A model generated the notes under the pieces. It ran no database searches. It saw only the letters and a program-made list of their open reading frames with translations, and was not told the DNA's origin. 64,000 nucleotides of DNA. Source: Viridibacillus arenosi. GTDB taxonomy: Bacteria > Bacillota > Bacilli > Bacillales_A > Planococcaceae. The stretch is from NCBI RefSeq assembly GCF_001955655.1, contig NZ_MSPW01000009.1, positions 1-64,000 of the forward strand, read 5' to 3'. Shown here piece after piece: positions 25,736-34,514 of this stretch (position 1 is its first letter; every line of letters starts with the position of its first letter). The position numbers and the translations under genes are program-made.

Positions 25736-26458
25736 ATGTCCTCAATCCAATTAACAGATGTACAAAAGCACTTTCAAAAAAGATCCATTATTCAAAATGT
25801 CAGTCTGTCTATTGACTCAGGAAAAATTTTCGGTCTAATCGGTCCATCTGGTTGTGGTAAAACAACATTAATCAAACTAATAGTAGGTATGTTAAAAGCG
25901 GATGCAGGTCAAATAGAAGTTTTTCAGCAAACTGTACCAAATTACAATTTACTCAAAAGAATCGGCTATATGGCACAATCCGATGCATTATATAGCGATT
26001 TAACGGGAATGGAAAATATGCAATTTTTTGCGAAGTTATATTCATTAAATAAAAAAGAAAGAGACAAACGTATTGCTTATGCTGCGGATATTGTCCAACT
26101 TACAAATGCTCTTTCTCAAAAGGTTGAAAACTATTCTGGTGGTATGAAACGAAGACTCTCTTTAGCCATTGCACTACTTCAAAATCCAGATATTCTTATT
26201 TTAGATGAACCAACTGTAGGAATTGACCCTGCTCTAAAACTCACAATTTGGCAAGAGCTCGAACGTCTGAAAAAAGTAGAAAAGAAAACCATTCTTATCA
26301 CTACACATGTAATGGATGAAGCTGAAAAGTGCGATGAACTCGCCTTAATGAAAGAAGGTAAAATAATCGCTAATGGGACGCCTACTAAATTAAGAAAAAT
26401 TTATGACGCAGACACATTTGATGAGGTGTTTTTACGAGCTGGAGGTGCTAAAACATGA
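25736..26458 (+). CDS. ABC transporter ATP-binding protein
   Basis: 240 residues from the ATG at 25736, preceded by AAAAGGAGTG. All ATPase motifs are intact: Walker A GPSGCGKTT (about 38-46), the ABC signature YSGGMKRRLS, Walker B ILILDEPTVGID, and the switch histidine in ITTHVMDEAEKCD. The ATGAG at its end overlaps the permease start by four bases, so the two are translationally coupled. It energises an ABC-2-type exporter. Substrate unknown; drug, lipid or peptide export are the usual roles. Confidence 0.93.
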   Translation: MSSIQLTDVQKHFQKRSIIQNVSLSIDSGKIFGLIGPSGCGKTTLIKLIVGMLKADAGQIEVFQQTVPNYNLLKRIGYMAQSDALYSDLTGMENMQFFAKLYSLNKKERDKRIAYAADIVQLTNALSQKVENYSGGMKRRLSLAIALLQNPDILILDEPTVGIDPALKLTIWQELERLKKVEKKTILITTHVMDEAEKCDELALMKEGKIIANGTPTKLRKIYDADTFDEVFLRAGGAKT

Positions 26459-27492
26459 GGATTGTAGCTTTAGTAAATAGAATTATTCAGCAAATGCTAA
26501 GAGATAAACGGACACTTGCACTACTATTTCTTGCACCTCTCCTCATCTTAAGTCTGATGTACTTTATATTTCATACAGAAGATCATTCTCCGAAGCTTGG
26601 CATAGTTGGTGGAAATACTAAAATAATTAAAGCATTAGAAAATGCTAATATTGAAGTAGAAAAGTATAACCAGCTTTCTCAAGAAGAGGCACTTGCTAAA
26701 GACTTAGACGGTTGGTTAACACTTGAAAATAAGCAGCTTACTTTGACGTTACAAAACGATTCACCTAGTAAAGCAAAGACATTACAAATGCAGGTGAAAC
26801 AAGCACTTACAACCCTCCAAATGAATAGTATGTCTAGTAAAATACCGACGCTTGGAGTAACTACAAATTATGTATATGGAGATGAAGATACACAGTTATT
26901 TGACATCATTAGTCCTATCTTAGTCGGCTTCTTTGTATTCTTTTTCGTCTTCCTCATTGCAGGAATTGCATTATTAAAGGAACGTACAACAGGCACATTA
27001 GAAAGGTTATTAGCTACACCTATTCGCCGTCATGAAGTTGTACTTGGTTATTTAATCGGTTACGGAATTTTTGCTGTCATTCAGACATCAATTGTCGTAC
27101 TTTATGCTGTAAAAATACTTGATATTGTTCTAGTTGGATCTATTTGGTATGTGCTACTGATTAATTTATTGCTCGCATTAGTTGCCTTATCATTAGGCAT
27201 TCTATTATCTAGCTTTGCATCTTCAGAATTCCAAATGGTTCAATTTATACCACTAGTCATTGTTCCGCAAATTTTCTTTACAGGATTATTCCCACTGGAT
27301 GGCATGGCGGATTGGTTACTTTCAATCGGTAAAATTATGCCTCTTTACTACGCTGCGGATGCTCTTACGGGTGTTATGTATAAAGGGTTTGCATTTGCAG
27401 ATATCGTTATCGACCTCGGTGTATTACTATTATTTTCAGTACTATTTATTTTCTTGAATATCATAGCGCTAAAAAAATACCGAGCTATATAA
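26455..27492 (+). CDS. ABC-2-type exporter permease
   Basis: 345 residues. One helix near the N-terminus (about 18-37) is followed by a ~130-residue extracytoplasmic domain, then five helices from about 165 to the end. The segment KERTTGTLERLLATPIRRHEVVLGYLIGYG is the ABC-2 family signature. FTGLFPLDGMADWL near helix 5 also fits. It overlaps the ATPase gene by four bases. The layout resembles YhfP/YhhJ-type or NatB-like exporters. Cargo unknown. Confidence 0.92.
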   Translation: MRIVALVNRIIQQMLRDKRTLALLFLAPLLILSLMYFIFHTEDHSPKLGIVGGNTKIIKALENANIEVEKYNQLSQEEALAKDLDGWLTLENKQLTLTLQNDSPSKAKTLQMQVKQALTTLQMNSMSSKIPTLGVTTNYVYGDEDTQLFDIISPILVGFFVFFFVFLIAGIALLKERTTGTLERLLATPIRRHEVVLGYLIGYGIFAVIQTSIVVLYAVKILDIVLVGSIWYVLLINLLLALVALSLGILLSSFASSEFQMVQFIPLVIVPQIFFTGLFPLDGMADWLLSIGKIMPLYYAADALTGVMYKGFAFADIVIDLGVLLLFSVLFIFLNIIALKKYRAI

Positions 27493-27503
27493 TATCGTTT
27501 ACA

Positions 27504-27541
27504 AAAAACAACACGCTCTAAAAAACGAGCGTGTTGTTTTT
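27504..27541. terminator. Shared terminator between convergent genes
   Basis: AAAAACAACACGCTC (27504-27518) pairs perfectly with GAGCGTGTTGTTTTT (27527-27541). It works for the exporter on plus and the binding protein on minus. Confidence 0.9.
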
Positions 27542-27544
27542 ATT

Positions 27545-29146
27545 TTATTCTACAGAGACATTCTTTAAATCATCAGCTTCTGTAGGATGTGCTTTAAAGT
27601 TTTTCACTGATTTAGATGCTGCTAATAGTGGTGTGGAATGTACTAATGGCAATACCGGTGCTTCTTTATGCAAAATAAGTTGAATTTCTTTATATAACTC
27701 TTTCCGTTTTTCTACATCCTGTTCAGAACGACCAGCTTGCAGGAGTTTTTGAACTTTGTCAATTGAAAATTGAGAGTTATTTAACGACCCGTCACGATCA
27801 AAGAACAAAGATAATAAATTGTCAGGATCTCCATTATCACTTGTTCCACCAAGTAAAAATAAATCTGCTTCACCTGCTTTTGTTTTCTCTAAATATGTCG
27901 CCCATTCAAACGACACAATTTTCGTTTTAATCCCCACATCCTCTAAATTCTTCTGAATCGCTTCAGCAACCTTTTGGCCATCTGGCATATATGGACGTGG
28001 TACAGGCATTGCCCATAACTCTAATTCTTTACCATCATAACTAGACTCTTTCAATAATGCTTTCGCTTTTTCAGGATCATAATCATATAAAGGCGTATCT
28101 TCGTTATAGCCTAAAGCTGTGGGTTGCACTGGATTTTTTGCTACCAATGCTTTCCCTTCAAAGAATGTGTCCGCAATCACTTGACGATTGACTGAATGGC
28201 TAATAGCCTGACGTAACTTTATATCAGTAAATGGTGCTTTATTTGTTGTCATCCCTAAATATCCGACATTAAATGAAGGGCGTTCAATTAAAGTAATTTG
28301 GTCATTTTGTTCAACTGTGGAAATTGATGCAGGTGCTACACCATCTGCAATATCAATTTCTCCACTCATTAATGCATTTAACCTTGCTGCATTATCTGGC
28401 ATTGCTTTGAAAATGACACTATCCAGCTTTGGTAAACCATCTTGCCAGTAATCATTGTTTTTTGTCAAAACGACTGAATCATTTCTTTTCCATTCTGAAA
28501 ATTTAAATGGACCTGTCCCTACAGGATTTTCTCCAAATTTCCCCCCGTCTTTTTCAAATGCAGTTGGACTTGCAATTGAAAAAGCCACCATTGCTAAATT
28601 ATTTAAAAGTGGAATCATTGGTTTCTTTAATTGAATGATGAATGTATAATCTCCATCAGCTTTCACACTTTCAATAATATGATTTTCGTCGCCTTTAAAG
28701 CCACCGAACATGTCTGCATAATAAGGAAATTGATCTGCACTACCATTCATCCAACGTTCGAAGTTTTTAACAACAGCCTCCGCATTAAAGTCTGTACCAT
28801 CATGAAATTTAACATTTTCCTCTAGCATAAAAGTATACGTCTTACCATCATCAGAAATCTTCGTATCCTTAGCTAGTCCAGCTTGTGTAGAAGTATCTTG
28901 TTCTCCAAATACTAATAATGTCTCAAAAATATTGCGTGCTACTTTGAACGATTCACCGTCGGTTACTGTACTAGGGTCCAATGACACTGAATCCGCTCCG
29001 CGACCATAAACAACAGTCTGCTTGTCATTGTTATTTTCTTTTCCGTCTGATGACTTTTCACCTTTTGAGTCGTCAGTTGAACATGCTACCAATATGAAAA
29101 GCATAGCCATTACGACAACAATGATTCCTAATCTCTTATTCTTCAC
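27545..29146 (-). CDS. Peptide-type ABC substrate-binding lipoprotein (SBP_bac_5), orphan
   Basis: 533 residues from a GTG with GGGGGG upstream. The lipoprotein signal is clear, MKNKRLGIIVVVMAMLFILV, with a lipobox ending at C22. The mature protein follows the family-5 solute-binding pattern: GADSVSLDPSTVTDGES, YTFMLEENVKFHDGTDFNAEAVV, NPVGTGPFKFSEWKRND and IRQAISHSVNRQVIADT-like segments. It should capture peptides, glutathione or nickel complexes at the outer membrane face. No permease or ATPase gene of the Opp/Dpp type lies beside it; it may use another system. Confidence 0.92.
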   Translation of the reverse strand: MKNKRLGIIVVVMAMLFILVACSTDDSKGEKSSDGKENNNDKQTVVYGRGADSVSLDPSTVTDGESFKVARNIFETLLVFGEQDTSTQAGLAKDTKISDDGKTYTFMLEENVKFHDGTDFNAEAVVKNFERWMNGSADQFPYYADMFGGFKGDENHIIESVKADGDYTFIIQLKKPMIPLLNNLAMVAFSIASPTAFEKDGGKFGENPVGTGPFKFSEWKRNDSVVLTKNNDYWQDGLPKLDSVIFKAMPDNAARLNALMSGEIDIADGVAPASISTVEQNDQITLIERPSFNVGYLGMTTNKAPFTDIKLRQAISHSVNRQVIADTFFEGKALVAKNPVQPTALGYNEDTPLYDYDPEKAKALLKESSYDGKELELWAMPVPRPYMPDGQKVAEAIQKNLEDVGIKTKIVSFEWATYLEKTKAGEADLFLLGGTSDNGDPDNLLSLFFDRDGSLNNSQFSIDKVQKLLQAGRSEQDVEKRKELYKEIQLILHKEAPVLPLVHSTPLLAASKSVKNFKAHPTEADDLKNVSVE

Positions 29147-29224
29147 AATAATCCCCCCACATCCTATTTTCTTCCTTCTATCAATTATAAGTATATTTTC
29201 ATAATTTTCAAATAATAATGTAAA

Positions 29225-29265
29225 TAAAAAATGCCTGCAACCGATTTGTGATCAGTTGTCAGGCA
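29225..29265 (-). terminator. Terminator of the pit operon
   Basis: TGCCTGACAACTG pairs with CGGTTGCAGGCA on the minus strand (29232-29265), followed by TTTTTTATTT. It lies 16 bases after the pit stop. Confidence 0.85.
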
Positions 29266-29280
29266 GTTGTTAGCTAAGTT

Positions 29281-30279
29281 TTAGAAAAAGAAATCTAAAA
29301 TGTAGAATATCAATGCAGCCATTGCTGCTGATGATGGCATTGTAATAATCCAAGTCATAATAATTTTACGAGCTACTCCCCATTTAACACCTTTCACACG
29401 TTGTGCAGCTCCTACCCCCATAATAGCGGAAGAAATAACATGTGTAGTACTAACTGGTAAGTGAATTAACGTTGCACTAAAGATAACTGAAGCAGAAGCT
29501 AAGTCGGCTGCTGCACCGTTAACTGGGCGCAATTTCATAATTTTACCACCAACTGTTTTGATGATTTTATAACCACCGATTGAAGTACCAAGTCCCATTG
29601 CTAATGCTGCAGAAACTCGAACCCAACCTTGAATGTCATCGCCAGTTTGTAATCCTCCAGCGATTAAAGCCATTGTCATAATACCCATTGCTTTTTGCGC
29701 ATCATTCGTACCATGTGTAAACGATTGAAGTGCAGCAGTACAAATTTGTAAATATCGAATTCCTTTATTTGTACGATACAAATTTGCATTTTTGAAAATG
29801 ACTTTGAATAAAGACATCATCAAGAAACCAGCTGCTATAGCAATAAAAGGTGATAATAATAAAGCTTGTAATATTTTCACGAAACCTGTGTAGTTCAAGA
29901 TACCAAAACCGGCTGCTGCAATAGCAGCACCAGCGATAGCACCAATAATCGCATGAGATGAACTAGACGGAATTCCATAATACCAAGTAATTAAGTTCCA
30001 AATAATTGCTGCAAGTAATGCAGCTAATATAATCACAGAACCATTTGATAATGCGAAAGGATCTACGATGTCTTTCGTAATTGCCTTTGCAACACCTGTA
30101 AATGTGATTGCCCCTATAAAGTTCATAATCGCAGCCATAATTACTGCTACTTTAGGTGGCAAAGCTCGTGTCGATACTGATGTAGCAATGGCATTTGCTG
30201 TATCATGGAAACCATTGATAAAGTCAAATGTCAGTGCAAAAATAACAACTAAAACTGTTAATAAGAGTATTGTATCCAT
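29281..30279 (-). CDS. pit: Pit-family inorganic phosphate transporter
   Basis: 332 residues with about ten helices in two repeats. The PHO4-family signatures are present in both halves: FDFINGFHDTANAIATSVSTRAL near the N-terminus and SFTHGTNDAQKAMGIM in the second half, plus GIPSSSSHAIIGAIAGAA and PVSTTHVISSAIMGVGAAQ. It carries metal phosphate (or sulfate in relatives) with H+ or Na+ across the membrane. It follows the DUF47 gene by 15 bp in the same operon, a standard pairing. Confidence 0.93.
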   Translation of the reverse strand: MDTILLLTVLVVIFALTFDFINGFHDTANAIATSVSTRALPPKVAVIMAAIMNFIGAITFTGVAKAITKDIVDPFALSNGSVIILAALLAAIIWNLITWYYGIPSSSSHAIIGAIAGAAIAAAGFGILNYTGFVKILQALLLSPFIAIAAGFLMMSLFKVIFKNANLYRTNKGIRYLQICTAALQSFTHGTNDAQKAMGIMTMALIAGGLQTGDDIQGWVRVSAALAMGLGTSIGGYKIIKTVGGKIMKLRPVNGAAADLASASVIFSATLIHLPVSTTHVISSAIMGVGAAQRVKGVKWGVARKIIMTWIITMPSSAAMAALIFYILDFFF

Positions 30280-30294
30280 TCGTGACTCCTGCTC

Positions 30295-30915
30295 CTATGC
30301 ATTACGCATAATAATAGTTTCCATAGTATTCGCTACATTTTGGCAATCATCTGCAATATCCTCTAATTGTTCATAGATATCCTTGAACTTAATAAGTTGG
30401 ATCGGATCTTTTTCATGCAAGAATAGTTGCTTAATGGATGTACGAAGCACTTCATCACATTTGCTTTCATAATCTTTTATTAAAATGGCATGATCACGCA
30501 TACCAATTAGGTTTTTCGTTTTTAATAAGTCCATAGCTTTTACAATTTCATCAGCACTTTTCACAATATAACTGATAAATGTATTCATTGACTCATCGAT
30601 ATCGATTAACGCGAACATGTCAAAGTGTGCAATACATTCTTCCATACCATCAAGAACGTCATCCATACTGTTTGCAAGCGCTAAAATATCCTCTCTTTCA
30701 ATTGGGGTCATAAATGATTTATTCAGCATCACGATTAATTCATGAATGAGAGAATCCCCATCCGTTTCATATTTTTTCATTCGTTTGCTAATTTCTTCTA
30801 AGTCTTCCAAACTCTGAATACGGAAATCGTTGGCATAATGCATTGCCTCTTGCACATTAATGGCAATTTTTGCTAAAACTTCAAAGAATGGATCTGGCTT
30901 TTTTCGATTAAACAT
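30295..30915 (-). CDS. DUF47 / PhoU-like protein, Pit accessory
   Basis: 206 residues, all helical, first gene of the pit operon. Typical of the DUF47 (YkaA) family: a PhoU-like fold with repeated acidic motifs (EREDILALANSMDDVLDGMEE around 70-90, DYESKCDEVLRTSIKQLF, IYEQLEDIADDCQNVANTME) that probably bind metal. Family members work with Pit transporters, likely controlling phosphate uptake. The ATG follows AGGAGGAATTT. Co-transcription with pit is supported by a 15-bp gap. Confidence 0.92.
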   Translation of the reverse strand: MFNRKKPDPFFEVLAKIAINVQEAMHYANDFRIQSLEDLEEISKRMKKYETDGDSLIHELIVMLNKSFMTPIEREDILALANSMDDVLDGMEECIAHFDMFALIDIDESMNTFISYIVKSADEIVKAMDLLKTKNLIGMRDHAILIKDYESKCDEVLRTSIKQLFLHEKDPIQLIKFKDIYEQLEDIADDCQNVANTMETIIMRNA

Positions 30916-31278
30916 AAATTCCTCCTGAAAAAGTTAGTGTCAAAACATATATTTGTCCTGAACGCTAAATTAGCTTAACAATAATTTAATAGAATATCTG
31001 CTATTTTTACATATTCTATGACAACTTTTACAATTCTGTAACATTAGCGTTCACAAATTCGAAAAAAAATTGTTCCAATGTGGAATATTACATGATTTTT
31101 TTATCGAATTTTGTCGAAAAATATATATTTCGGTGCAAAAAAACCCTTGAATATCAGGGTCAATCCATTGATAAATATAACATTTCTTTGTCAATATCAA
31201 CTTTCTTTGTAAACGATTTATTTTTCGACAAAATACCTACCATTTTAATACAAAATGTAGGTTTTACAATTTACAAAG

Positions 31279-31452
31279 CTAACGATATTGGCTAAAGAAA
31301 AGTCTTTTTTCCGTTAATGAGACAACAAATATGAGTCCAACTTCAAAAACTACAGACTCGTTAAACATTTGTGGGAATCCTTGTATACCATCAAAGATAA
31401 ATCCAACAATAACAGATGCAATTATTCATACACCACAGACAACTTCTCTCAT
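31279..31452 (-). pseudogene. Small two-helix membrane protein remnant with in-frame TGA
   Basis: From an ATG at 31452 the frame reads MREVVCGV, a TGA at 31426-31428, then IIASVIVGFIFDGIQGFPQM and a second helix NESVVFEVGLIFVVSL, ending SQYR at TAG 31279-31281. The TGA could be a mutated TGG (Trp). Two clear membrane helices suggest a former small membrane protein. The family is not recognised. Confidence 0.35.
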
Positions 31453-31656
31453 CCATCAAAATCCACAGAAATACAAAAAAAGAAAATGGTAATAAAACTA
31501 ATGAAAGTAGGGAAAATTGAAAATGAATTATAACAAATTCATTTCACAGTAGTATGTCCAACATCAAAAAAAGCAATCATGTAAATATCAAATATTGATT
31601 TTTTAGACCATTCCCTATTTTTGTATTAATTAACAATTACACCTTCACTACTCTTA

Positions 31657-31800
31657 TTACTTTCCGATATCGAGTACTAGCTGTAACCTCATATCATACT
31701 GCTCCTTATTAATCATATCAATTTTTGATCCTTTCTTGACACAGCTGTTAAATATCCTACATTTTTAAAAGCTCCTTTTTCAAACGCATTTTCAAAGAAA
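31657..31800 (-). pseudogene. Short frameshifted remnant
   Basis: On the minus strand ENAFEKGAFKNVGYLTAVSR runs into a stop, while the neighbouring frame continues KIDMINKEQYDMRLQLVLDI to TAA 31657-31659. The two together look like one small protein broken by a frameshift. No start codon in place. Low certainty. Confidence 0.25.
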
Positions 31801-31801
31801 T

Positions 31802-31833
31802 AAAAAAGATGTGCATAATTTCATACACATCTT
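31802..31833 (-). terminator. Terminator of the histidine phosphatase gene
   Basis: AAGATGTG (31806-31813) pairs with CACATCTT (31826-31833), with TTTTTTA following on the minus strand. The stem overlaps the stop codon of the phosphatase gene. Confidence 0.75.
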
Positions 31834-32425
31834 AAATCTTTCCTGTTTCACTTACTTGCGACAAATGTGATGATTGATTAAATTCGCCAAGTAACCATCT
31901 ATCTTCTTGTATCGTAATATAACTGACGCCTGCATTAGCTAATCGTACTTCCTGTGGAAAAGAATCGCCATTCTCGAGTAGTGTAAAGAGCGCATGAATT
32001 ACCGCTCCGTGAGCTACTAGAATGACTCGGTCATTTGGATACTGCTCGAAAATTTCAACAAGTCCATTTCGTAACCTTGTAAGCACTGAGTCCAATGATT
32101 CTTGATTTGGATATTGTTTATCTGGAAACGCTTTTATACGTTCTTCCATATCCATACCTTCTGCTTCACCGAAAGAACGTTCTTTAAACTCCTCAATTTC
32201 AAATAAGGGTATGTGTAATTGTTCGTTTATTATTTCTGCTGTATGTTTTGCTCTTGTTAATGGACTTGTATAAATTGCAGCCCAGTTAGTATTTTTGAAA
32301 AATACACCACATTCTTTTGCTTGTTGGATTCCTCTGTCATTAAGAGGTACATCTGTTACACCTTGCAACCTCCCTAGTGCATTCCAATCCGTTTCTCCAT
32401 GTCTTACTACACAAATTTCTGTCAT
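31832..32425 (-). CDS. Histidine phosphatase family protein (phosphoglycerate-mutase-like)
   Basis: 197 residues. The catalytic VRHGETDWN motif is at 7-15 with nucleophile H9. YTSPLTRAKHTAEII carries the second Arg, the acidic pair is in ERSFGEAEGM, and VILVAHGAVIHAL has the second His. All active-site residues of the branch-1 fold are present. The family includes GpmB-like, PhoE-like and alpha-ribazole phosphatases, so the substrate is uncertain; a broad phosphatase is most likely. The start follows TAGGAGGTACTCAC. Confidence 0.9.
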   Translation of the reverse strand: MTEICVVRHGETDWNALGRLQGVTDVPLNDRGIQQAKECGVFFKNTNWAAIYTSPLTRAKHTAEIINEQLHIPLFEIEEFKERSFGEAEGMDMEERIKAFPDKQYPNQESLDSVLTRLRNGLVEIFEQYPNDRVILVAHGAVIHALFTLLENGDSFPQEVRLANAGVSYITIQEDRWLLGEFNQSSHLSQVSETGKI

Positions 32426-32465
32426 GTGAGTACCTCCTAAAGCATCTTTACATTAGAGTATCATA

Positions 32466-32876
32466 TTAAATTCCAGCTGTATGCATTAACACTACTCTCC
32501 AGCCATCAGGGTCTTCGATTGTCTTACCTTCCTTTTCCCAATAAGGGTTTTCTGGAGGAACTGCATTATAGCCTAATTCTCTTAATCTCTCGATAATCGT
32601 ATCAATTTGTTGTTGATTTGGTATATAAAATACAATTAAATTATCTTTAGTTGGTGCTGGACAAGGACTGCCATTTTTGTGCTGGGTAAATTCCAAATGA
32701 TATGTTGCCGTTGGGAGCCCAATCAATAAACCTTCATAATCTTGCCCTGTAAATGATCCAATTTTCGTCAATCCTATACCTTTACAATAAAAATGCTCAA
32801 CTTGTCGTAACTGATCTGTAGGTCTAGCAACCCTAACTTGTGTAACTAACATATTTTCTGACCAATCATTATTCAT
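32466..32876 (-). CDS. VOC/glyoxalase-superfamily protein
   Basis: 136 residues. I chose ATG 32876 because AAAGGGG lies nine bases upstream; an in-frame GTG nine bases earlier sits on that site. Two VOC modules are visible: VRVARPTDQLRQVEHFYCKGIGL with YHLEFTQH, then NLIVFYIPNQQQIDTIIERLRELGY with NPYWEKEGKTIEDPDGWRVVLM. The metal-ligand pattern (H/E in the second strands) fits the superfamily that contains glyoxalase I and fosfomycin-resistance enzymes. The activity cannot be told from sequence. It is read toward the histidine phosphatase with a 40-bp gap, perhaps as one operon. Confidence 0.85.
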   Translation of the reverse strand: MNNDWSENMLVTQVRVARPTDQLRQVEHFYCKGIGLTKIGSFTGQDYEGLLIGLPTATYHLEFTQHKNGSPCPAPTKDNLIVFYIPNQQQIDTIIERLRELGYNAVPPENPYWEKEGKTIEDPDGWRVVLMHTAGI

Positions 32877-33027
32877 ATTTACCACCCCTTTGAAAGGATA
32901 TTACCATTTAATTAAACTTATTAATTCCTTCATAAGATTGAGCAACATCTCACCCTTTTGATGTATACTATTTTATTTTTTCAGCAATACACTGCATAAT
33001 AAAATTAGATTGAAAGGGGATATACAT

Positions 33028-33573
33028 ATGAATTGGTTTGGAAAACTGAATGAATATTTTCCAGTTGAGGAAATGAAATCACGTCAACATATAGAACTTT
33101 TACTGAAAGATAAAATAGATATTTATAAAAAGGTAGAGGACGAAAAATACGTATTAATATATGTAGATCACACTGATTTTATATTTGTCGATTATTTATA
33201 TGTTTCCTTAACTGCACGTGGTGAAGGATTGGGTGGTAAAATTTTAGAACATTTAAAAGGTAATGGCAAACCAATTTTATTGGAGGTAGAGTCACTTGCT
33301 CAAGCTGAAGATGACACAGAAAAACGATTACGCTTCTATAAACGTCACCATTTCAATCTAGCTACACAGATTTGTTATTGCAGGCATCATGTAAAGACAG
33401 GCGAACCTCTGAAAATGGATATCCATTACTGGGCACCAACGGGTGTTGCTGAAGAAGAAATACTTGGACAAATGAAATGGGTATATGAAAATATTCATGC
33501 GTACAAAGATGAATTTCTTTATGGAGCAAAGTATGAACCGACGGATAATGTATTATTTATGACTAAAAAATAA
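33028..33573 (+). CDS. GNAT-like N-acetyltransferase
   Basis: 181 residues from ATG 33028 (GAAAGGGGA upstream). Central segment FVDYLYVSLTARGEGLGGKILEHLK contains a GNAT acetyl-CoA loop (R-G-E-G-L-G-G), and RLRFYKRHHFNLATQICYC is the C-terminal strand-helix. The last ~60 residues, with DIHYWAPTGV and EEILGQMKWVYENIHAYKDEFLYG, are an extension not in the simplest GNATs. Single gene ending in a shared terminator. Substrate unknown. Confidence 0.8.
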   Translation: MNWFGKLNEYFPVEEMKSRQHIELLLKDKIDIYKKVEDEKYVLIYVDHTDFIFVDYLYVSLTARGEGLGGKILEHLKGNGKPILLEVESLAQAEDDTEKRLRFYKRHHFNLATQICYCRHHVKTGEPLKMDIHYWAPTGVAEEEILGQMKWVYENIHAYKDEFLYGAKYEPTDNVLFMTKK

Positions 33574-33593
33574 TAAGTGGAAAAATAACTATT

Positions 33594-33630
33594 AAAAAAA
33601 GGACTTCTCACAATTCTGTGAAGTCCTTTT
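33594..33630. terminator. Bidirectional terminator
   Basis: AGGACTTCTCAC pairs with GTGAAGTCCT (33600-33611, 33618-33627), A run on the left, T run on the right. It separates the convergent GNAT and nuclease genes. Confidence 0.85.
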
Positions 33631-33638
33631 CCTAATAT

Positions 33639-34400
33639 TTAACTGGCTTTTTTAAAACCAGCTTGCTCCGCTTCTTTTTCAGTACAGAACATTTCTTCTT
33701 CTTTAACTGCATCATAATTGTTAGAGCCCGGCATATGATACAGCTTATTCCCTTTACTATTTATATTACCTTTAATAGAACAACTTCTATTGTTCGTTTT
33801 ATTTGAGCTATCGGATTTATTTGAGTTTTTTGATTGCCCTTCAGTAGGCACCCCACTTCTCACAACCGATTTATCAAAACCTCTATTTGTTACATAACCG
33901 TCATATTGCCAAATTCCTTTTCTCGATGCTTTTGCTTCATTTTGAATTTTCTCAAAAGCTTTCACATTTGTCGTATTCGGTTCATATATATAACCAACAC
34001 GTACAAGACCTTCACGGATTAGTTGCTCTTGAACACTTTTCCCATCCGCATATGTATAGGCAAGAAGGCGACCATATTTATCTTCATGTTCACCAACATC
34101 AAATTGAATTGAAACTTGCTTTGCGTTGTTCAATATTTCACGATTACGAGCCTGCGCTTCTCGTCCAAAAGGTTGTTCACCTAATTGTTTATGGTACATT
34201 TCAGGTGCATCTACTAATAAATAGCGTACTTTCTTTGTTTCGCCATCGTATTTTACTTTAATCGTATCACCGTCCATGATACTTACTACTTCGACATCTA
34301 TTCGCTTTTCTGATTCTTCTTTTTTTGTCACTGTAGCTTCTGTACATGCTTGTAGTATAAATACTAGACAGCCGATAAGAAGGAGTCCCCATTTTTTCAT
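33639..34400 (-). CDS. Thermonuclease-family lipoprotein with C-terminal metal-binding-like domain
   Basis: 253 residues from the ATG at 34400; two earlier ATG/GTG codons in frame lie very close and cannot be excluded. Lipoprotein signal MKKWGLLLIGCLVFILQAC with lipobox Cys 19. The staphylococcal-nuclease fold follows: VVSIMDGDTIKVKYDGE, VRYLLVDAPEM, FGREAQARN, EDKYGRLLAYTYADGKSV and EGLVRVGYIYEP, with the expected Asp, Arg and Glu positions. A Ser/Asn/Lys-rich linker (about 190-205) leads to a C-terminal module with two Cys and GNKLYHMPGSNNYDAVKEEE, as in Ada-like or excalibur-type tails of secreted nucleases. It should degrade DNA or RNA outside the cell, anchored in the membrane. Confidence 0.9.
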   Translation of the reverse strand: MKKWGLLLIGCLVFILQACTEATVTKKEESEKRIDVEVVSIMDGDTIKVKYDGETKKVRYLLVDAPEMYHKQLGEQPFGREAQARNREILNNAKQVSIQFDVGEHEDKYGRLLAYTYADGKSVQEQLIREGLVRVGYIYEPNTTNVKAFEKIQNEAKASRKGIWQYDGYVTNRGFDKSVVRSGVPTEGQSKNSNKSDSSNKTNNRSCSIKGNINSKGNKLYHMPGSNNYDAVKEEEMFCTEKEAEQAGFKKAS

Positions 34401-34463
34401 TGTCATCACCATCGTAATCTTAACATAAACTATTAGTTATCGGCTTACTTTCAGGATTTAAAG

Positions 34464-34497
34464 CAAAAAAATACCCAGTCTTCGTCAGAAGGCTGGG
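34464..34497 (-). terminator. Terminator of pgpA
   Basis: CCCAGCCTTC pairs with GAAGACTGGG on the minus strand (34474-34497), followed by a T run (34464-34470). Confidence 0.85.
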
Positions 34498-34514
34498 CAA
34501 TGACTAGATTTGTA

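Larger units (their letters stand above)
30916..31801. other. Intergenic region with two decayed ORFs
   Basis: About 890 bp with no intact gene. Two minus-strand remnants are listed separately (31279-31452 and 31657-31800). The part next to the DUF47 gene (30916-31080) should hold the pit operon promoter. Confidence 0.5.
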
